DNA of 64,000 nt from Pandoraea terrae (GTDB lineage Bacteria > Pseudomonadota > Gammaproteobacteria > Burkholderiales > Burkholderiaceae): assembly GCF_902459695.1 (NCBI RefSeq), contig NZ_CABPRZ010000004.1:282106-346105 (forward strand), in the 5' to 3' direction. This document shows, in pieces, positions 1-8,065 of the stretch. A program made the translations under genes and the position numbers. Each line of letters starts with the position of its first letter. Position 1 is the first letter of the stretch. The notes beneath the pieces were generated by a model. It did not search any database. It had not been told where the DNA came from and saw nothing but the letters and a program-made list of their open reading frames with translations.

Positions 1-428
1 AAGCAATTGCGCTGCCAGAGTCATCGCTTGAAAACGAACTGGCTGTGAGAAAGCGATTCGCCGAAGAGGTCGATGCGGCAGAGACGGCAAAAGAAGCCCT
101 GCTCGGGGCCCTCGCCCAAAACTCGCCCCTCCAAGGTTTCAGCCAAGCGATTCACAATTTCGGTCTGATCAAGCATTGGCACACGTTCCGACTAGGCGCG
201 CTAAATTCGTCGCTGCGGACCTGGGCCACTGACAAAGCCATCCCCTGGCAACCCGACTGGGTTCAACTCTCGGAGCCGCGCTCGCTCCCATTGACCGTTC
301 CGTCTGCCCCGGTTAGCGTTGAAGGCAAGTCGGGCTTGGCCGAGATTGCCGCACAGCTCACGCAGGAAGATCTGGCGAGAATTCACATCCCTCTCGACAT
401 TGTTCTTCGACTGTTGGCCAAAGGCTAG
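1..428 (+). CDS. Unknown protein, C-terminal part (gene enters from the left edge)
   Basis: The reading frame is open from base 3 of the window, so the gene starts outside it; the GTG at 45 is probably internal. About 141 codons are visible. I do not recognise the family. The visible part has no signal peptide, membrane segment or clear catalytic motif. It ends 11 bases before the next gene, so the two are probably co-transcribed. Base composition here is less GC-rich than in the metabolic regions that follow, which fits an acquired segment. The function is unknown; a role in an accessory or defence locus is only a guess from context. Confidence 0.6.
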   Translation, partial: AIALPESSLENELAVRKRFAEEVDAAETAKEALLGALAQNSPLQGFSQAIHNFGLIKHWHTFRLGALNSSLRTWATDKAIPWQPDWVQLSEPRSLPLTVPSAPVSVEGKSGLAEIAAQLTQEDLARIHIPLDIVLRLLAKG

Positions 429-439
429 GAGGGCCGCCA

Positions 440-1231
440 ATGGGCGTGTTCATTCTGGCTGGGTACCAGCAAAGCCTGTCTGCGCACATCAAAAAAGCGC
501 TGAAACAGGGCCAAGACCAGTTCAACAGCTGGTCTTGGGAGCTTTTTCCCAGCGAAAAACGCAGCGAGTCGACCATCCTTGCGAAACAGGTGGACGGCTT
601 GTGCCGACGGGCGGAATCGCACGGGGGCGCACACATCTTTGCCGTGTCTTCAGATCGGCAACGGCAGCAAATCGAGGACCAAATTCGCAGGCATTTCCGC
701 TTTCGGTGGCTTGACTCCAAGGTCGTCGGCGAGACGGGACGAGGCGAATTCGCTCCACTTATCGAGGCACTATCCACCGCGACGACGGAAGAGACCTTCT
801 GGGCTGACCATGTCAAACCCGGCGACTCCGCCTCCCCGCTTGTCCTTCCAGAAATATTTCTGGCAAAACGTGAGTTAGTCGACATTTGGCGCCTATCTGA
901 AAGCTACAACAATCAAGGGCACCTGTCGGCGGCGGCTGATCTCATCCAACGTTTCGTCCGCGAACATCGTCGCAGGATTGACAACTATAGGAACACTCCG
1001 TGGCTCGACGACAACTCTTGGATTTGGGATGACGATGGGCCGCGACACGGCACCCCGGATTTTCCCGGCGATTGGCGATATTCATATCGCTTACCCGACG
1101 GCTTCCATTTCGACGTCACTCCTCACGGGAAGACAAAAACCTCCTTCGTTGACGCAGCCGGCCGCCGCCATCCGCTGCCGCAAAAGGGCTATCTAAACGT
1201 GACCGCGCACGGACAAATTCGCGGCGCTTAG
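440..1231 (+). CDS. Unknown 263-aa protein
   Basis: ATG start 11 bases after the preceding stop, so likely the second gene of an operon. The product is predicted soluble, without a signal peptide or membrane segment. The middle (about residues 70-90) is rich in Arg/Gln and predicted helical. The C-terminal third (about residues 190-260) is rich in Trp, Asp and His and contains the phrase DVTPHGKTKTSFVDAAGR followed by a short Gly/His-rich end. I do not recognise the family and assign no function. The pairing with the upstream unknown gene and the decayed genes downstream suggests an accessory segment. Confidence 0.6.
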   Translation: MGVFILAGYQQSLSAHIKKALKQGQDQFNSWSWELFPSEKRSESTILAKQVDGLCRRAESHGGAHIFAVSSDRQRQQIEDQIRRHFRFRWLDSKVVGETGRGEFAPLIEALSTATTEETFWADHVKPGDSASPLVLPEIFLAKRELVDIWRLSESYNNQGHLSAAADLIQRFVREHRRRIDNYRNTPWLDDNSWIWDDDGPRHGTPDFPGDWRYSYRLPDGFHFDVTPHGKTKTSFVDAAGRRHPLPQKGYLNVTAHGQIRGA

Positions 1232-1372
1232 GAGTTCTCCAGCCCAATGCCGGAGAGCGCCTCCCAACGAGCCGCGAAGTAAAGACGTCAGGGCGCGAGC
1301 AACAATTTCTGCTTATTTGTACGGCATATACTCGCGAGAATGCCCGGCACAGCGCCATCGTGCGGCTAACCC

Positions 1373-1720
1373 AGAAATCCGGTCCGTCCCACAGTGGAAA
1401 AGCTCACGCCGGCGTTCGTGAGATCGCGTGACTACATCCGCACACACAGCGCCGAAGAGATCGCCGCACAGATGCCGGTCGACTATTACGCCGGCAACAA
1501 GGCGCTTTACATCAAAGCACTGGCGGCGTCCCGTCAAATGTTTACCGCCGACGGCAAGATGCCCGCCGATGGCCCGGAAACCGTTTTGAAGGTGTTGGCG
1601 ACATTCGATCCGGCAATCAAGCGACGACCGCTTGATTTGTCGCGAACCTATACCAACGATTTCGTGACTTCCGTGAAGCGGCAGCAGGCTTCCGTCTCAT
1701 CGCCTGAAGGCATGCGTTAG
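1373..1720 (+). pseudogene. C-terminal fragment of a NitT/TauT-type ABC substrate-binding protein
   Basis: An in-frame stop at 1367-1369 precedes the frame and the only possible start is the GTG at 1394. The 108 codons read as the C-terminal third of a nitrate/sulfonate/taurine-type periplasmic binding protein: a helix with THSAEEIAAQMP, then YYAGNKALYIKAL, then MPADGPETVLKVL, then the terminal KRRPLDLSRTYTNDFV. These proteins are normally about 320-340 aa with a signal peptide, so roughly two thirds are missing. No matching permease or ATPase genes are nearby. I read it as a remnant left by a rearrangement; expression as a functional protein is unlikely. Confidence 0.7.
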
Positions 1721-1805
1721 TCGATGTACGTTTCGTTTGTTGCGTTTTTCGTTTGTTTCGAATAGAAATGGCTGCTCCCTAGCAGTTCCAGCCTTGGAGT
1801 AAGCC

Positions 1806-2273
1806 ATGACCCATATCGCGATGTCCGAAATGACCTTGCCTGTCGAGCGCGAGGTGCAAGCGGCCGTCCAAGGTCAGCGGGCCTTGGCGGCCTATCTTGC
1901 GACCAAGTTTGGGACACAGAGCATCCAGATCTTCGATGACAAGAACCAAGCCCACCAAGTGGAGCTTCCAACATCTGCACTGCGCCTGTTGGTCGACATC
2001 CTCGCCGAGCTAGCTGACGGCAACGCGGTCAAGGTGGTTCCGGTTCATGCGGAGCTAACCACTCAAGAGGCCGCTGATCTTCTCAATGTTTCACGTCCGC
2101 ATCTGGTCAAGCTGCTGGAAGCCAATGCATCGCCTTATCACAAGACCGGCAAGCATCGGCGCGTGCGATTCGCTGACTTGATGCGCTTCAAAGCAGAACG
2201 TGATCACACAAGTGAACAGGCAATGGAGGCGCTGGCCCAGCAAGCCCAAGAGCTTGGAATGGGCTACGAATGA
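1806..2273 (+). CDS. HTH antitoxin of a PIN-type toxin-antitoxin pair
   Basis: A 155-aa protein with ATG start and a GGAG ribosome site 8 bases upstream. Residues about 85-140 form an excisionase/MerR-like DNA-binding domain: LTTQEAADLLNVSRPHLVKLL followed by HKTGKHRRVRFADLMRFK. This domain and the N-terminal helical region are typical of antitoxins paired with PIN-domain ribonucleases. The stop overlaps the ATG of the next frame by four bases, the usual antitoxin-toxin arrangement. The partner toxin is truncated (next entry), so this antitoxin appears orphaned. It probably still represses its own promoter in the AT-richer stretch 1721-1805. Confidence 0.75.
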   Translation: MTHIAMSEMTLPVEREVQAAVQGQRALAAYLATKFGTQSIQIFDDKNQAHQVELPTSALRLLVDILAELADGNAVKVVPVHAELTTQEAADLLNVSRPHLVKLLEANASPYHKTGKHRRVRFADLMRFKAERDHTSEQAMEALAQQAQELGMGYE

Positions 2274-2524
2274 GGAGCTCTCCGTTCACCGCAATCTACG
2301 ACGCCTGCGTGCTCTATCCCGCGCCTCTATGGGACTTCCTTATGTGGCTAGGCCTGTCGGGGCGGTTCAGGGCGCGATGGGTAGTAACGGGGGCATTCGC
2401 CCCCGCCGTACTGGCGCCCGTATTGCCGCCCCATCAGCGATTCGGACGCCTCACCCGGCTCGCTGCGGCGGATGCGCCGCAAGCCATGCGGCCTCCTCGT
2501 CGGCATACAGGTGCGAGCGCGTGA
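2270..2524 (+). pseudogene. Decapitated PIN-domain toxin
   Basis: The ATG overlaps the antitoxin stop (ATGA). The first 37 residues look like a PIN-domain toxin: TAIYDACVLYPAPLWDFLM carries the first conserved acidic residue, Asp in IYDACVLYP. After FRARW (about base 2380) the likeness ends and the frame continues as low-complexity Ala/Pro/Arg sequence antisense to the neighbouring DUF779 gene. PIN toxins of this type are about 180-200 aa, so at least 80 percent is missing, including the other active-site acids. The break point at about 2380 marks one edge of a deletion. Confidence 0.7.
2388..2405. terminator. GC hairpin at the toxin break point, possible terminator
   Basis: CGGGGGC and GCCCCCG form a perfect 7-bp stem around a 4-base loop (ATTC). 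There is no T-run on either side, so factor-independent termination is not assured. It lies between the truncated toxin and the 3' end of the minus-strand DUF779 gene, where transcription from the two sides converges. Confidence 0.35.
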
Positions 2525-2840
2525 GAAAGCGCAGGCCGGTCGGCCGTTCGAGCGAAAACATGCCGCCGGTGCCGGGAACCACGTCGATGATCAGGTGCGT
2601 GTGCTCCCAGTAGGCGAATTGCGCGTCGCTCATGTAGAACGGCATGCCGCCGATTTCGCCGAGCCACACGTCCGACGCCCCAACGATGAACTCGCCGCGC
2701 AAATAGCACATCGGCGCGCTGCCGTCGCAGCAGCCGCCGGACTGGTGAAACATGACGTCGCCGTGTTGCTCCCGCAAGCGCGCGATCAAGGCGAGCGCCG
2801 CAGGCGTCGCGCTCACGCGTGCGACTGAAGATTCGGCCAT
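2451..2840 (-). CDS. DUF779 family protein
   Basis: A 129-aa protein; I chose the ATG at 2840 because AGGAG lies 5 bases upstream of it. An in-frame start further upstream would add 22 unconvincing residues. The conserved core is HQSGGCCDGSAPMCY (residues about 31-45) with a vicinal Cys pair, then the WEHTHLIIDVVPG segment. Proteins of this family are regularly encoded beside PQQ/NAD alcohol and acetaldehyde dehydrogenases. Here the gene lies 84 bases downstream of the aldehyde dehydrogenase on the same strand and should be co-transcribed from its sigma-54 promoter. The biochemical role is not established to my knowledge; a thiol or metal role is inference from the Cys cluster. Confidence 0.85.
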   Translation of the reverse strand: MAESSVARVSATPAALALIARLREQHGDVMFHQSGGCCDGSAPMCYLRGEFIVGASDVWLGEIGGMPFYMSDAQFAYWEHTHLIIDVVPGTGGMFSLERPTGLRFLTRSHLYADEEAAWLAAHPPQRAG

Positions 2841-2924
2841 CGCAACTCCTTTCCAGTGCCAATGCCACGCGAAAGATACGCGATGCGGCCAAGCTGCCAG
2901 CCGCATCGCGCTTTCACCCTCGGG

Positions 2925-4445
2925 TCAGAAGAAGCCCAACGGTTTCTGGCTATAGCTCACCAGCAGATTCTTCGTTTGCTGATAGTGATCGAGCATCATC
3001 TTGTGATTCTCGCGCCCGATGCCCGACTGCTTGTAGCCGCCGAAGGCCGCATGAGCCGGATAGGCGTGATAGCAGTTGGTCCACACGCGGCCCGCCTGGA
3101 TCTCGCGGCCGACGCGATAGGCGCGTGCGCCGTCGCGCGTCCACAGGCCTGCGCCGAGCCCATAGAGCGTATCGTTGGCGATCTCGAGCGCCTCTTCCTC
3201 GGTCTTGAAGGTCGTTACCGAAACCACCGGCCCGAAAATCTCTTCCTGGAAAATGCGCATCTTGTTGTGCCCGACGAACACGGTCGGCTTGATGTAGTAC
3301 CCATCCCGCAATTCGCCGTCGAGCTCGTTGCGCTCGCCACCGATCAGGCACTGCGCACCCTCCTGCCGGCCGAGGTCGATGTAGGAGAGGATTTTTTCAA
3401 GCTGCTCGCGCGAAGCCTGCGCGCCGATCATGGTGCCGCGATCGAGCGGATGTCCCTGGCGAATCGCCGCAACACGCGCGAGGGCGCGCTCCATGAAACG
3501 CTCGTAGATCGATTCCTGGATGAGCACGCGCGAAGGGCATGTGCACACTTCGCCCTGGTTGAGCGCGAACATCGCGAAGCCTTCGAGCGCTTTGTCGAAG
3601 TAACCGTCATCGCGATCGAGCACGTCGGCGAAGAAAATGTTGGGGCTCTTGCCGCCAAGCTCGAGCGTTACAGGAATGATGTTCTGGCTGGCATATTGCA
3701 TGATCAGCCGGCCGGTCGTGGTTTCGCCGGTGAAGGCGATCTTGGCGATGCGCGAGCTCGTCGCGAGCGGCTTGCCGGCCTCCAGGCCAAAGCCGTTGAC
3801 GACGTTGAGCACGCCCGGCGGCAGCAGGTCGCCGATCAGTTCGAGCAGCACCAGAATCGATGCCGGCGTCTGCTCGGCCGGCTTGAGCACCACGCAATTG
3901 CCGGCCGCCAGCGCCGGCGCCAGCTTCCAGGCCGCCATCAGTATCGGGAAGTTCCACGGAATGATCTGCCCGACCACGCCGAGCGGCTCGTGAAAATGGT
4001 AGGCCACCGTATCGTGGTCGATCTCGCTGACGCCGCCCTCCTGAGCGCGCACGCAACCGGCGAAGTAGCGGAAGTGATCGATCGCGAGCGGAATGTCGGC
4101 CGCCATGGTTTCGCGCAACGGCTTGCCGTTGTCGATCGATTCGGCCACCGCCAGCCGCATCAGGTTCGCCTCCATGCGCTCGGCGATGCGGATAAGCACA
4201 TTCGCGCGCTCAGTCGACGAGGTGCGCGCCCAGCCCGCCTTGGCCCGGTGGGCCGCGTCGAGCGCGAGGTTGATGTCCGCCTCGTTCGAACGCGGGACCG
4301 CGCAGAAGGGCGCGCCGGTGATCGGTGACAGGTTGTCGAAATAGTCCCCGGCAACCGGCTTGACCCAGGCGCCGTCGATGAAGTTGCCATATTCCCTCCG
4401 ATAGGGAAAGTCGATATCGAGGAACTGCATTTCCGCGTGATTCAT
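2925..4445 (-). CDS. exaC: NAD-dependent acetaldehyde dehydrogenase (ExaC/AcoD type)
   Basis: A 506-aa aldehyde dehydrogenase that would oxidise acetaldehyde from the alcohol dehydrogenase to acetate in the cytosol. The catalytic Cys301 lies in [11 protein letters not shown], the general base Glu262 in LELGGKS, and the oxyanion Asn165 in PWNFP. The EVCTCPSR form and the C-terminal KPLGFF ending are typical of the ExaC/AcoD/AldB group. The ATG at 4445 follows a GGGAGA site; upstream in-frame codons look non-coding. The DUF779 gene follows on the same strand. The AcoR-like activator is divergent, and a sigma-54 promoter lies about 100 bases upstream of the start. ExaC versus AcoD naming is a matter of context; ethanol oxidation favours ExaC. 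Confidence 0.9.
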   Translation of the reverse strand: MNHAEMQFLDIDFPYRREYGNFIDGAWVKPVAGDYFDNLSPITGAPFCAVPRSNEADINLALDAAHRAKAGWARTSSTERANVLIRIAERMEANLMRLAVAESIDNGKPLRETMAADIPLAIDHFRYFAGCVRAQEGGVSEIDHDTVAYHFHEPLGVVGQIIPWNFPILMAAWKLAPALAAGNCVVLKPAEQTPASILVLLELIGDLLPPGVLNVVNGFGLEAGKPLATSSRIAKIAFTGETTTGRLIMQYASQNIIPVTLELGGKSPNIFFADVLDRDDGYFDKALEGFAMFALNQGEVCTCPSRVLIQESIYERFMERALARVAAIRQGHPLDRGTMIGAQASREQLEKILSYIDLGRQEGAQCLIGGERNELDGELRDGYYIKPTVFVGHNKMRIFQEEIFGPVVSVTTFKTEEEALEIANDTLYGLGAGLWTRDGARAYRVGREIQAGRVWTNCYHAYPAHAAFGGYKQSGIGRENHKMMLDHYQQTKNLLVSYSQKPLGFF

Positions 4446-4544
4446 GGTGTCTCCCAAGACATGGATGCTTGCATGGCGATGAGGATCGCGACTCTCGCGT
4501 ATCCAGCCGATGCCGGGGCCCGGCATCGAACGCCCACACCGCTA

Positions 4545-4560
4545 CGCAAATTGCATGCCA
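4545..4560 (-). promoter_or_regulatory. Sigma-54 promoter (-24/-12) of the aldehyde dehydrogenase operon
   Basis: The minus strand reads TGGCATGCAATTTGCG: GG, ten bases, GC, matching the consensus TGGCAC-N5-TTGC at nearly every position. It lies 100 bases upstream of the start codon. An AcoR-family activator is encoded divergently. The same GGCATG-N4-TTGC core occurs upstream of pqqA and of the alcohol dehydrogenase. Confidence 0.8.
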
Positions 4561-4656
4561 CGGTTGCCGAGCGCGGGGAATGTCGGGAAACGGCGGGGCG
4601 CTTCGGCGTTTGGCGCCATGAAAGCGCCGCCGGCGTGCCTGGCGCGGCAGGCCGGC

Positions 4657-4682
4657 TGTCCCCGTGTGGAACAGGTGTGACA
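4657..4682. promoter_or_regulatory. Candidate activator-binding site (UAS)
   Basis: TGTC and GACA flank 18 bases containing GTGTGGAACAGGTGT. It sits about 100 bases upstream of the -24 element, the usual place for an enhancer of a sigma-54 activator. A GGAACAG core recurs on the minus strand upstream of the alcohol dehydrogenase (13681-13702). The symmetry is only partial, so this is a candidate. Confidence 0.35.
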
Positions 4683-4872
4683 TTTCGGCACAACGGCGCG
4701 GTACAGCCGCGCCATGCGCCGATAGCATCACGTTAACCATGAGACCGCGAAGCCAGTAAGGTTATCGTCAGCATCTGCAGCGATGCTACATACGGCGCGG
4801 CGCCTTCCCCCGTCCGTCGTTCTTTAAAAAAACAAGAGGTCTTCGACCCACCAGGATCCTGGAGAGACTGGC

Positions 4873-6888
4873 ATGTCCCAAACTGTCACATCTTGCTCGA
4901 TGGATGGAGCAAATCTTGCTTCCTCCGGCGTGTTGCCCCCTTCGAGCGAGATGCTCATGATCGACAAGTCACACGAGCGTTCCCTGTCCTTCGGTCTGTC
5001 CGAGACCATGAAACCGGACTACGATCTGCTCGGCCAGCCGGAGCTTCGACGACAGATCGAGCAGAGCCGGGTACTGTGCAACCACGCCGTGCCGGTGATC
5101 GAGGCGCTGTACGAACAGATCGTCAATACGCAAAGCATGGTCGTGCTGACCGACGCGCGAGGGCTGATACTCAAGTCGCTCGGCGACGATGACTTTCTCG
5201 GCCGCGCGGAGAAGGTCGCATTGCGCCCGGGTGCGAACTGGAGCGAGCGCTATCAGGGCACCAACGCGATCGGCGCGGCCATCGCCGAGCTGGGGCCCGT
5301 CACGGTCCATGGCGACCAGCATTTCCTGCGCGCCAATCACTTCCTGACCTGCTCGAGCGTGCCGATCCTCGATCCGCACGGCAGGCTGGCCGGTGTGCTC
5401 GATGTGACCGGAGACCATCGCAGCTATCATCGCCACACCATGGCGCTGGTGCGCATGTCGGCGCAGATGATCGAGAATCACCTGTTCGCCAACGCCTTCC
5501 CGGATGCCCTGCTGCTGCACTTCCACGGCCGCCCCGAGTTTCTCGGCACGCTGATGGAAGGGATCGCGGCGTTCTCGCGCGACGGTCGCTTCCTGTCGGC
5601 CAACCGGAGCGCCCAGTTCCAGCTCGGCCTGAGCGCCGCCGGACTGGCCGCGCATACCTTCTCGTCACTGTTCGGCATGACGCCCTCTGCCGTGTTCGAC
5701 CATTACCGCACGGCCCAGCCGGGGCTGCTGTCGCTATGCCTGAACAACGGCGTGCGGGTGTACGGCAAGGCGGAGTTCTCGCACAGCGGCCTGTCCGTGC
5801 CGGCGTCGGTCGTGCGCGAGCCGGCGGCGTCCCCGGCCGCGACGCCCTCGCGTGAGGACGGCACCAACGCCGCCGCGATGCGCGCGCGCCTGTCCTGCCT
5901 GCGTTACCTGGATACCGGCGATCCGCAGATTGCGGCGGTCGTTGAGAAACTGCGCAAGGTGATCGGCAAGGACATCTCGATCATGATCACCGGCGAGACG
6001 GGTACCGGCAAGGAACTGCTCGCCCGCGCAATCCACAATGACTCGGCGCGCGCCCAAGGGCCGTTCGTGGCGCTGAATTGCGCCTCGATACCGGAAACCC
6101 TGATCGAGTCCGAATTGTTCGGCTACGAGGACGGTGCGTTCTCGGGCGCCCGCAAGAAGGGCAGTGCCGGCATGGTGCTGCAAGCCAACGGTGGCACGCT
6201 GTTCCTCGACGAGATCGGCGACATGCCGTATTCGCTGCAGGCGCGCCTGCTGCGCGTGCTGCAGGAGCGCGTGGTCACGCCGTTGGGCAGTACTCGCTCG
6301 ATTCCGGTCAACGTCGCCATCATCTGCGCAACCAACCGCAACTTGCGCGAAATGATCGCCGCCAGCGCCTTCCGCGAAGACCTCTACTACAGGCTCAACG
6401 GCCTCGTGGTCAAGCTGCCGCCGCTGCGCGAGCGCACCGACCTGGAGATCGTCATCGGCAAGATCCTGCATGACGATCTCGCCACCGAAGGGAACCTGAG
6501 TGTCGATCCCGCGGTGATGGCGCTGTTTCGACGCTACCGCTGGCCCGGCAATTTCCGCCAGCTGAGCAACGTGCTGCGCACCGCCGCCGCGATGGTCGAC
6601 GAAGACGGCGTGATCCGCTCGGAGCACGTGCCCGAGGAGTTTTTCGACGCGCCGGCGGATACGCCCTGCGCGGCCCCCTGCGCTGTGCCGCCGCCGATAC
6701 CGCTGACATCGCCGACGTCGCCAGAGTGCGGCACGCGCCTCGAGGACGTCGCGGTGTCGGCGATTGCCGCCGCGCTGCGGCAACATCAGGGCAACGTCTC
6801 GGCCGCCGCACGCGCGCTGGGAGTGTCGCGCAATACCATCTATCGCAAGATGCCGTTGCTCTCGCCACAAGCCAAAAGCGACGAGTGA
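4873..6888 (+). CDS. acoR: Sigma-54-dependent transcriptional activator, AcoR family
   Basis: A 671-aa enhancer-binding protein. The N-terminal half (about residues 75-330) carries a GAF-type sensor region followed by a PAS-like stretch. The AAA+ domain has Walker A GETGTGKE near 374, the sigma-54 contact loop GAFSGA near 421 (a variant of GAFTGA), and Walker [12 protein letters not shown] near 440. A Fis-type HTH closes the protein ([20 protein letters not shown], about 642-661). The start has GGAGAGA upstream. It probably senses an alcohol- or aldehyde-derived signal and activates the sigma-54 promoters found at five units between 4.5 and 15.2 kb; that regulon is my inference. Its 3' end overlaps the convergent hydrolase gene by 49 bases. 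Confidence 0.9.
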   Translation: MSQTVTSCSMDGANLASSGVLPPSSEMLMIDKSHERSLSFGLSETMKPDYDLLGQPELRRQIEQSRVLCNHAVPVIEALYEQIVNTQSMVVLTDARGLILKSLGDDDFLGRAEKVALRPGANWSERYQGTNAIGAAIAELGPVTVHGDQHFLRANHFLTCSSVPILDPHGRLAGVLDVTGDHRSYHRHTMALVRMSAQMIENHLFANAFPDALLLHFHGRPEFLGTLMEGIAAFSRDGRFLSANRSAQFQLGLSAAGLAAHTFSSLFGMTPSAVFDHYRTAQPGLLSLCLNNGVRVYGKAEFSHSGLSVPASVVREPAASPAATPSREDGTNAAAMRARLSCLRYLDTGDPQIAAVVEKLRKVIGKDISIMITGETGTGKELLARAIHNDSARAQGPFVALNCASIPETLIESELFGYEDGAFSGARKKGSAGMVLQANGGTLFLDEIGDMPYSLQARLLRVLQERVVTPLGSTRSIPVNVAIICATNRNLREMIAASAFREDLYYRLNGLVVKLPPLRERTDLEIVIGKILHDDLATEGNLSVDPAVMALFRRYRWPGNFRQLSNVLRTAAAMVDEDGVIRSEHVPEEFFDAPADTPCAAPCAVPPPIPLTSPTSPECGTRLEDVAVSAIAAALRQHQGNVSAAARALGVSRNTIYRKMPLLSPQAKSDE

Positions 6889-7826
6889 CACGCGCCCTGC
6901 ACCGCGCCGGCTGCGATCGCAGCCTCGATGGCGCCGCGCAGCGCCTCGCGCATCGCGGGCTCGTCCGCGCGATGGCCCGCCGCCACCCACCTGACCGACA
7001 GCGCCGGCCAGTCCGCCTGTAGCCGGCGCAGCCCGGCCGGCGGGCAGACCCGGTCAGCGCGTCCGTGCACGGCGATGGCAGGCCCTTGCCAGCGCCGCAG
7101 ACGCGGCAGCAACGCCTTCACGCCACGCGGACCGAAGCCGCCGTATCGGGCCAGCAAATGGGTCTGGATGCGGTACTTGTGCCGCAGCGGCGCAAGCCGG
7201 TGCACGGCGCGGGCCGGCACCGGCGGCAGCCCGAGCAGCGCACGTTCGCGCGCCTGCCAGGCGCGCAGCCGCGGCACTGTTGCCCCCGGTGTTCCAGATC
7301 GGAACACCCTTGTCCAACGATGCAACACCCGTGACACCGATATATCGCCGAAGACACACGTCGTCGGCACGGATCGGCTCTTCACGCGGCGGCGCGGCGA
7401 GAAAAATTGCCGCAACGCCGAGCGCGTTGCCGTGAACGTTCCGCGCAGCACGAGCGCTCGCACGGCGTGCGGGCAATACGCCGCGTAGGCCAGCGCAAGC
7501 GCGGCGCCCCACGAGCCGCCGACCACCATCCACGGCGCCGCGCCCAACGCGGCGCGAATACGCTCCAGGTCCGCCACCAATTGCGGCAGTCCATTGCGCC
7601 GCGTGCTCCCGCGGGGACGCGAGCGCCCGGCACCGCGCTGGTCGGGCAGTACCAGCCGCACGCGCTCCAGGTCGAACCCTTGCGCCAGCGCGGGCGAAGC
7701 GCCGCTGCCCGGGCCGCCATGCAGCACGAGGACGGGCACGCCGTCCGGCGAACCCAGGGTACGCACGAACAGGCGATGTCCGTCGGGCGTGCGCACGATC
7801 CGGTGAGAAGCGAAAGCGTTCGGCAT
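6840..7826 (-). CDS. Alpha/beta hydrolase, proline iminopeptidase-like (S33)
   Basis: A 328-aa protein from the ATG at 7826. HGGPGSG (37-43) forms the oxyanion region, GGSWGAAL (103-110) the nucleophile elbow with Ser105, and [10 protein letters not shown] and AAGHRADEP supply the acid and base. This order is that of proline iminopeptidases. Such peptidases occur next to pqq genes in some bacteria and could process the PqqA-derived peptide; here that is inference. Residues about 147-186, within the cap region, are encoded by a compositionally odd stretch (about 7270-7385) holding a perfect palindrome. The sigma-54 element for pqqA overlaps this gene's start codon, and its 3' end overlaps the activator gene. 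Confidence 0.75.
   Translation of the reverse strand: MPNAFASHRIVRTPDGHRLFVRTLGSPDGVPVLVLHGGPGSGASPALAQGFDLERVRLVLPDQRGAGRSRPRGSTRRNGLPQLVADLERIRAALGAAPWMVVGGSWGAALALAYAAYCPHAVRALVLRGTFTATRSALRQFFSPRRRVKSRSVPTTCVFGDISVSRVLHRWTRVFRSGTPGATVPRLRAWQARERALLGLPPVPARAVHRLAPLRHKYRIQTHLLARYGGFGPRGVKALLPRLRRWQGPAIAVHGRADRVCPPAGLRRLQADWPALSVRWVAAGHRADEPAMREALRGAIEAAIAAGAVQGACHSSLLACGESNGILR
7288..7308. repeat. Perfect palindrome inside the hydrolase gene
   Basis: GGTGTTCC, AGATC, GGAACACC: 8-bp perfect arms around 5 bases. The surrounding 115 bases are less GC-rich than the rest of the gene. The GGAACA arm resembles the core of the candidate sites near the aldehyde and alcohol dehydrogenase promoters. 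It lies about 515 bases upstream of the pqqA sigma-54 element, so it could be a remote enhancer; that is speculative. Confidence 0.45.
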
Positions 7827-7836
7827 GGATTTTGCT
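7821..7836 (+). promoter_or_regulatory. Sigma-54 promoter (-24/-12) of pqqABCDE
   Basis: CGGCATGGATTTTGCT has GG, ten bases, GC and shares GGCATG-N4-TTGC with the aldehyde and alcohol dehydrogenase elements. Counting 12 bases from the GC puts the start of transcription near 7847, at the foot of the stem-loop 7848-7875. It overlaps the start codon of the divergent hydrolase gene. Confidence 0.7.
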
Positions 7837-7847
7837 CGATCAAATGT

Positions 7848-7875
7848 GACTGACGGTTCAGCAGGACCGTCAGTC
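7848..7875 (+). promoter_or_regulatory. Perfect 10-bp stem-loop at the predicted 5' end of the pqqA transcript
   Basis: GACTGACGGT and ACCGTCAGTC pair perfectly around an 8-base loop. The left arm begins one base after the predicted sigma-54 start site. A 5'-terminal stem of this kind commonly protects mRNA from decay; it could instead be a dyad operator. It ends 48 bases before the pqqA start codon. Confidence 0.6.
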
Positions 7876-7923
7876 GCAAGTGAAACACATTTCATGCCAA
7901 GAGACATTCACAGGAGGAACATC

Positions 7924-7998
7924 ATGCAGTGGACCACGCCGGCGTACACGGATCTTCGTTTCGGGTTCGAGATCACGATGTACATCGCCAATCGTTAA
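7924..7998 (+). CDS. pqqA: PQQ precursor peptide PqqA
   Basis: A 24-residue peptide with a strong AGGAGG site 7 bases before its ATG. Glu16 and Tyr20 in the conserved FEITMYI stretch are the two residues that are cross-linked to become pyrroloquinoline quinone. PqqE makes the Glu-Tyr bond with PqqD presenting the peptide, and the product is then excised, oxidised and closed by PqqB and PqqC. The gene heads the pqqABCDE operon and is followed by a GC stem-loop before pqqB. The match to the family is complete in length and key residues. Confidence 0.97.
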   Translation: MQWTTPAYTDLRFGFEITMYIANR

Positions 7999-8024
7999 TT
8001 ACCAATCATTAACCAAGGGGAAAT

Positions 8025-8056
8025 TGGCCGCGCCGGCAAGTTGCGCCGCGCGGCCA
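8025..8056 (+). terminator. Stem-loop between pqqA and pqqB, likely attenuator or processing element
   Basis: TGGCCGCGC and GCGCGGCCA pair perfectly over 9 bp around 14 bases that can add three more GC pairs. There is no T-run, so it is more likely a partial terminator or an mRNA-stabilising 3' end for the short pqqA transcript. Excess pqqA mRNA over the downstream genes is known in other PQQ producers. Confidence 0.5.
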
Positions 8057-8065
8057 GCCACGCTC

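Larger units (their letters stand above)
4446..4872. promoter_or_regulatory. 427-bp divergent control region between aldehyde dehydrogenase and acoR-like gene
   Basis: No gene is supported here. It contains the minus-strand sigma-54 element at 4545-4560 and a partial dyad at 4657-4682, each listed separately. The right part carries the leader of the activator gene with GGAGAGA 5 bases before its ATG. Short open frames in this stretch have no ribosome sites and look like chance. Confidence 0.6.

Noticed and set aside
1..2400. Prophage or integrative element
   Set aside because: No integrase, phage structural gene or tRNA attachment site is visible; only fragments and a toxin-antitoxin remnant support past mobility.
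2388..2405. Integron attC or transposon end at the toxin break point
   Set aside because: It is only a simple 7-bp GC hairpin, with no integrase, transposase or flanking direct repeat visible.
2856..4328. 490-codon open frame on the plus strand opposite the aldehyde dehydrogenase
   Set aside because: It is exactly antisense to a well-conserved gene, rich in Arg/Ala/His as expected from a shadow of GC3-biased codons, and has no ribosome site or family motif.
5734..6990. 418-codon minus-strand frame opposite the AcoR-like gene
   Set aside because: Low-complexity Arg/Gly/His composition antisense to a gene with intact AAA+ motifs; no start signal.
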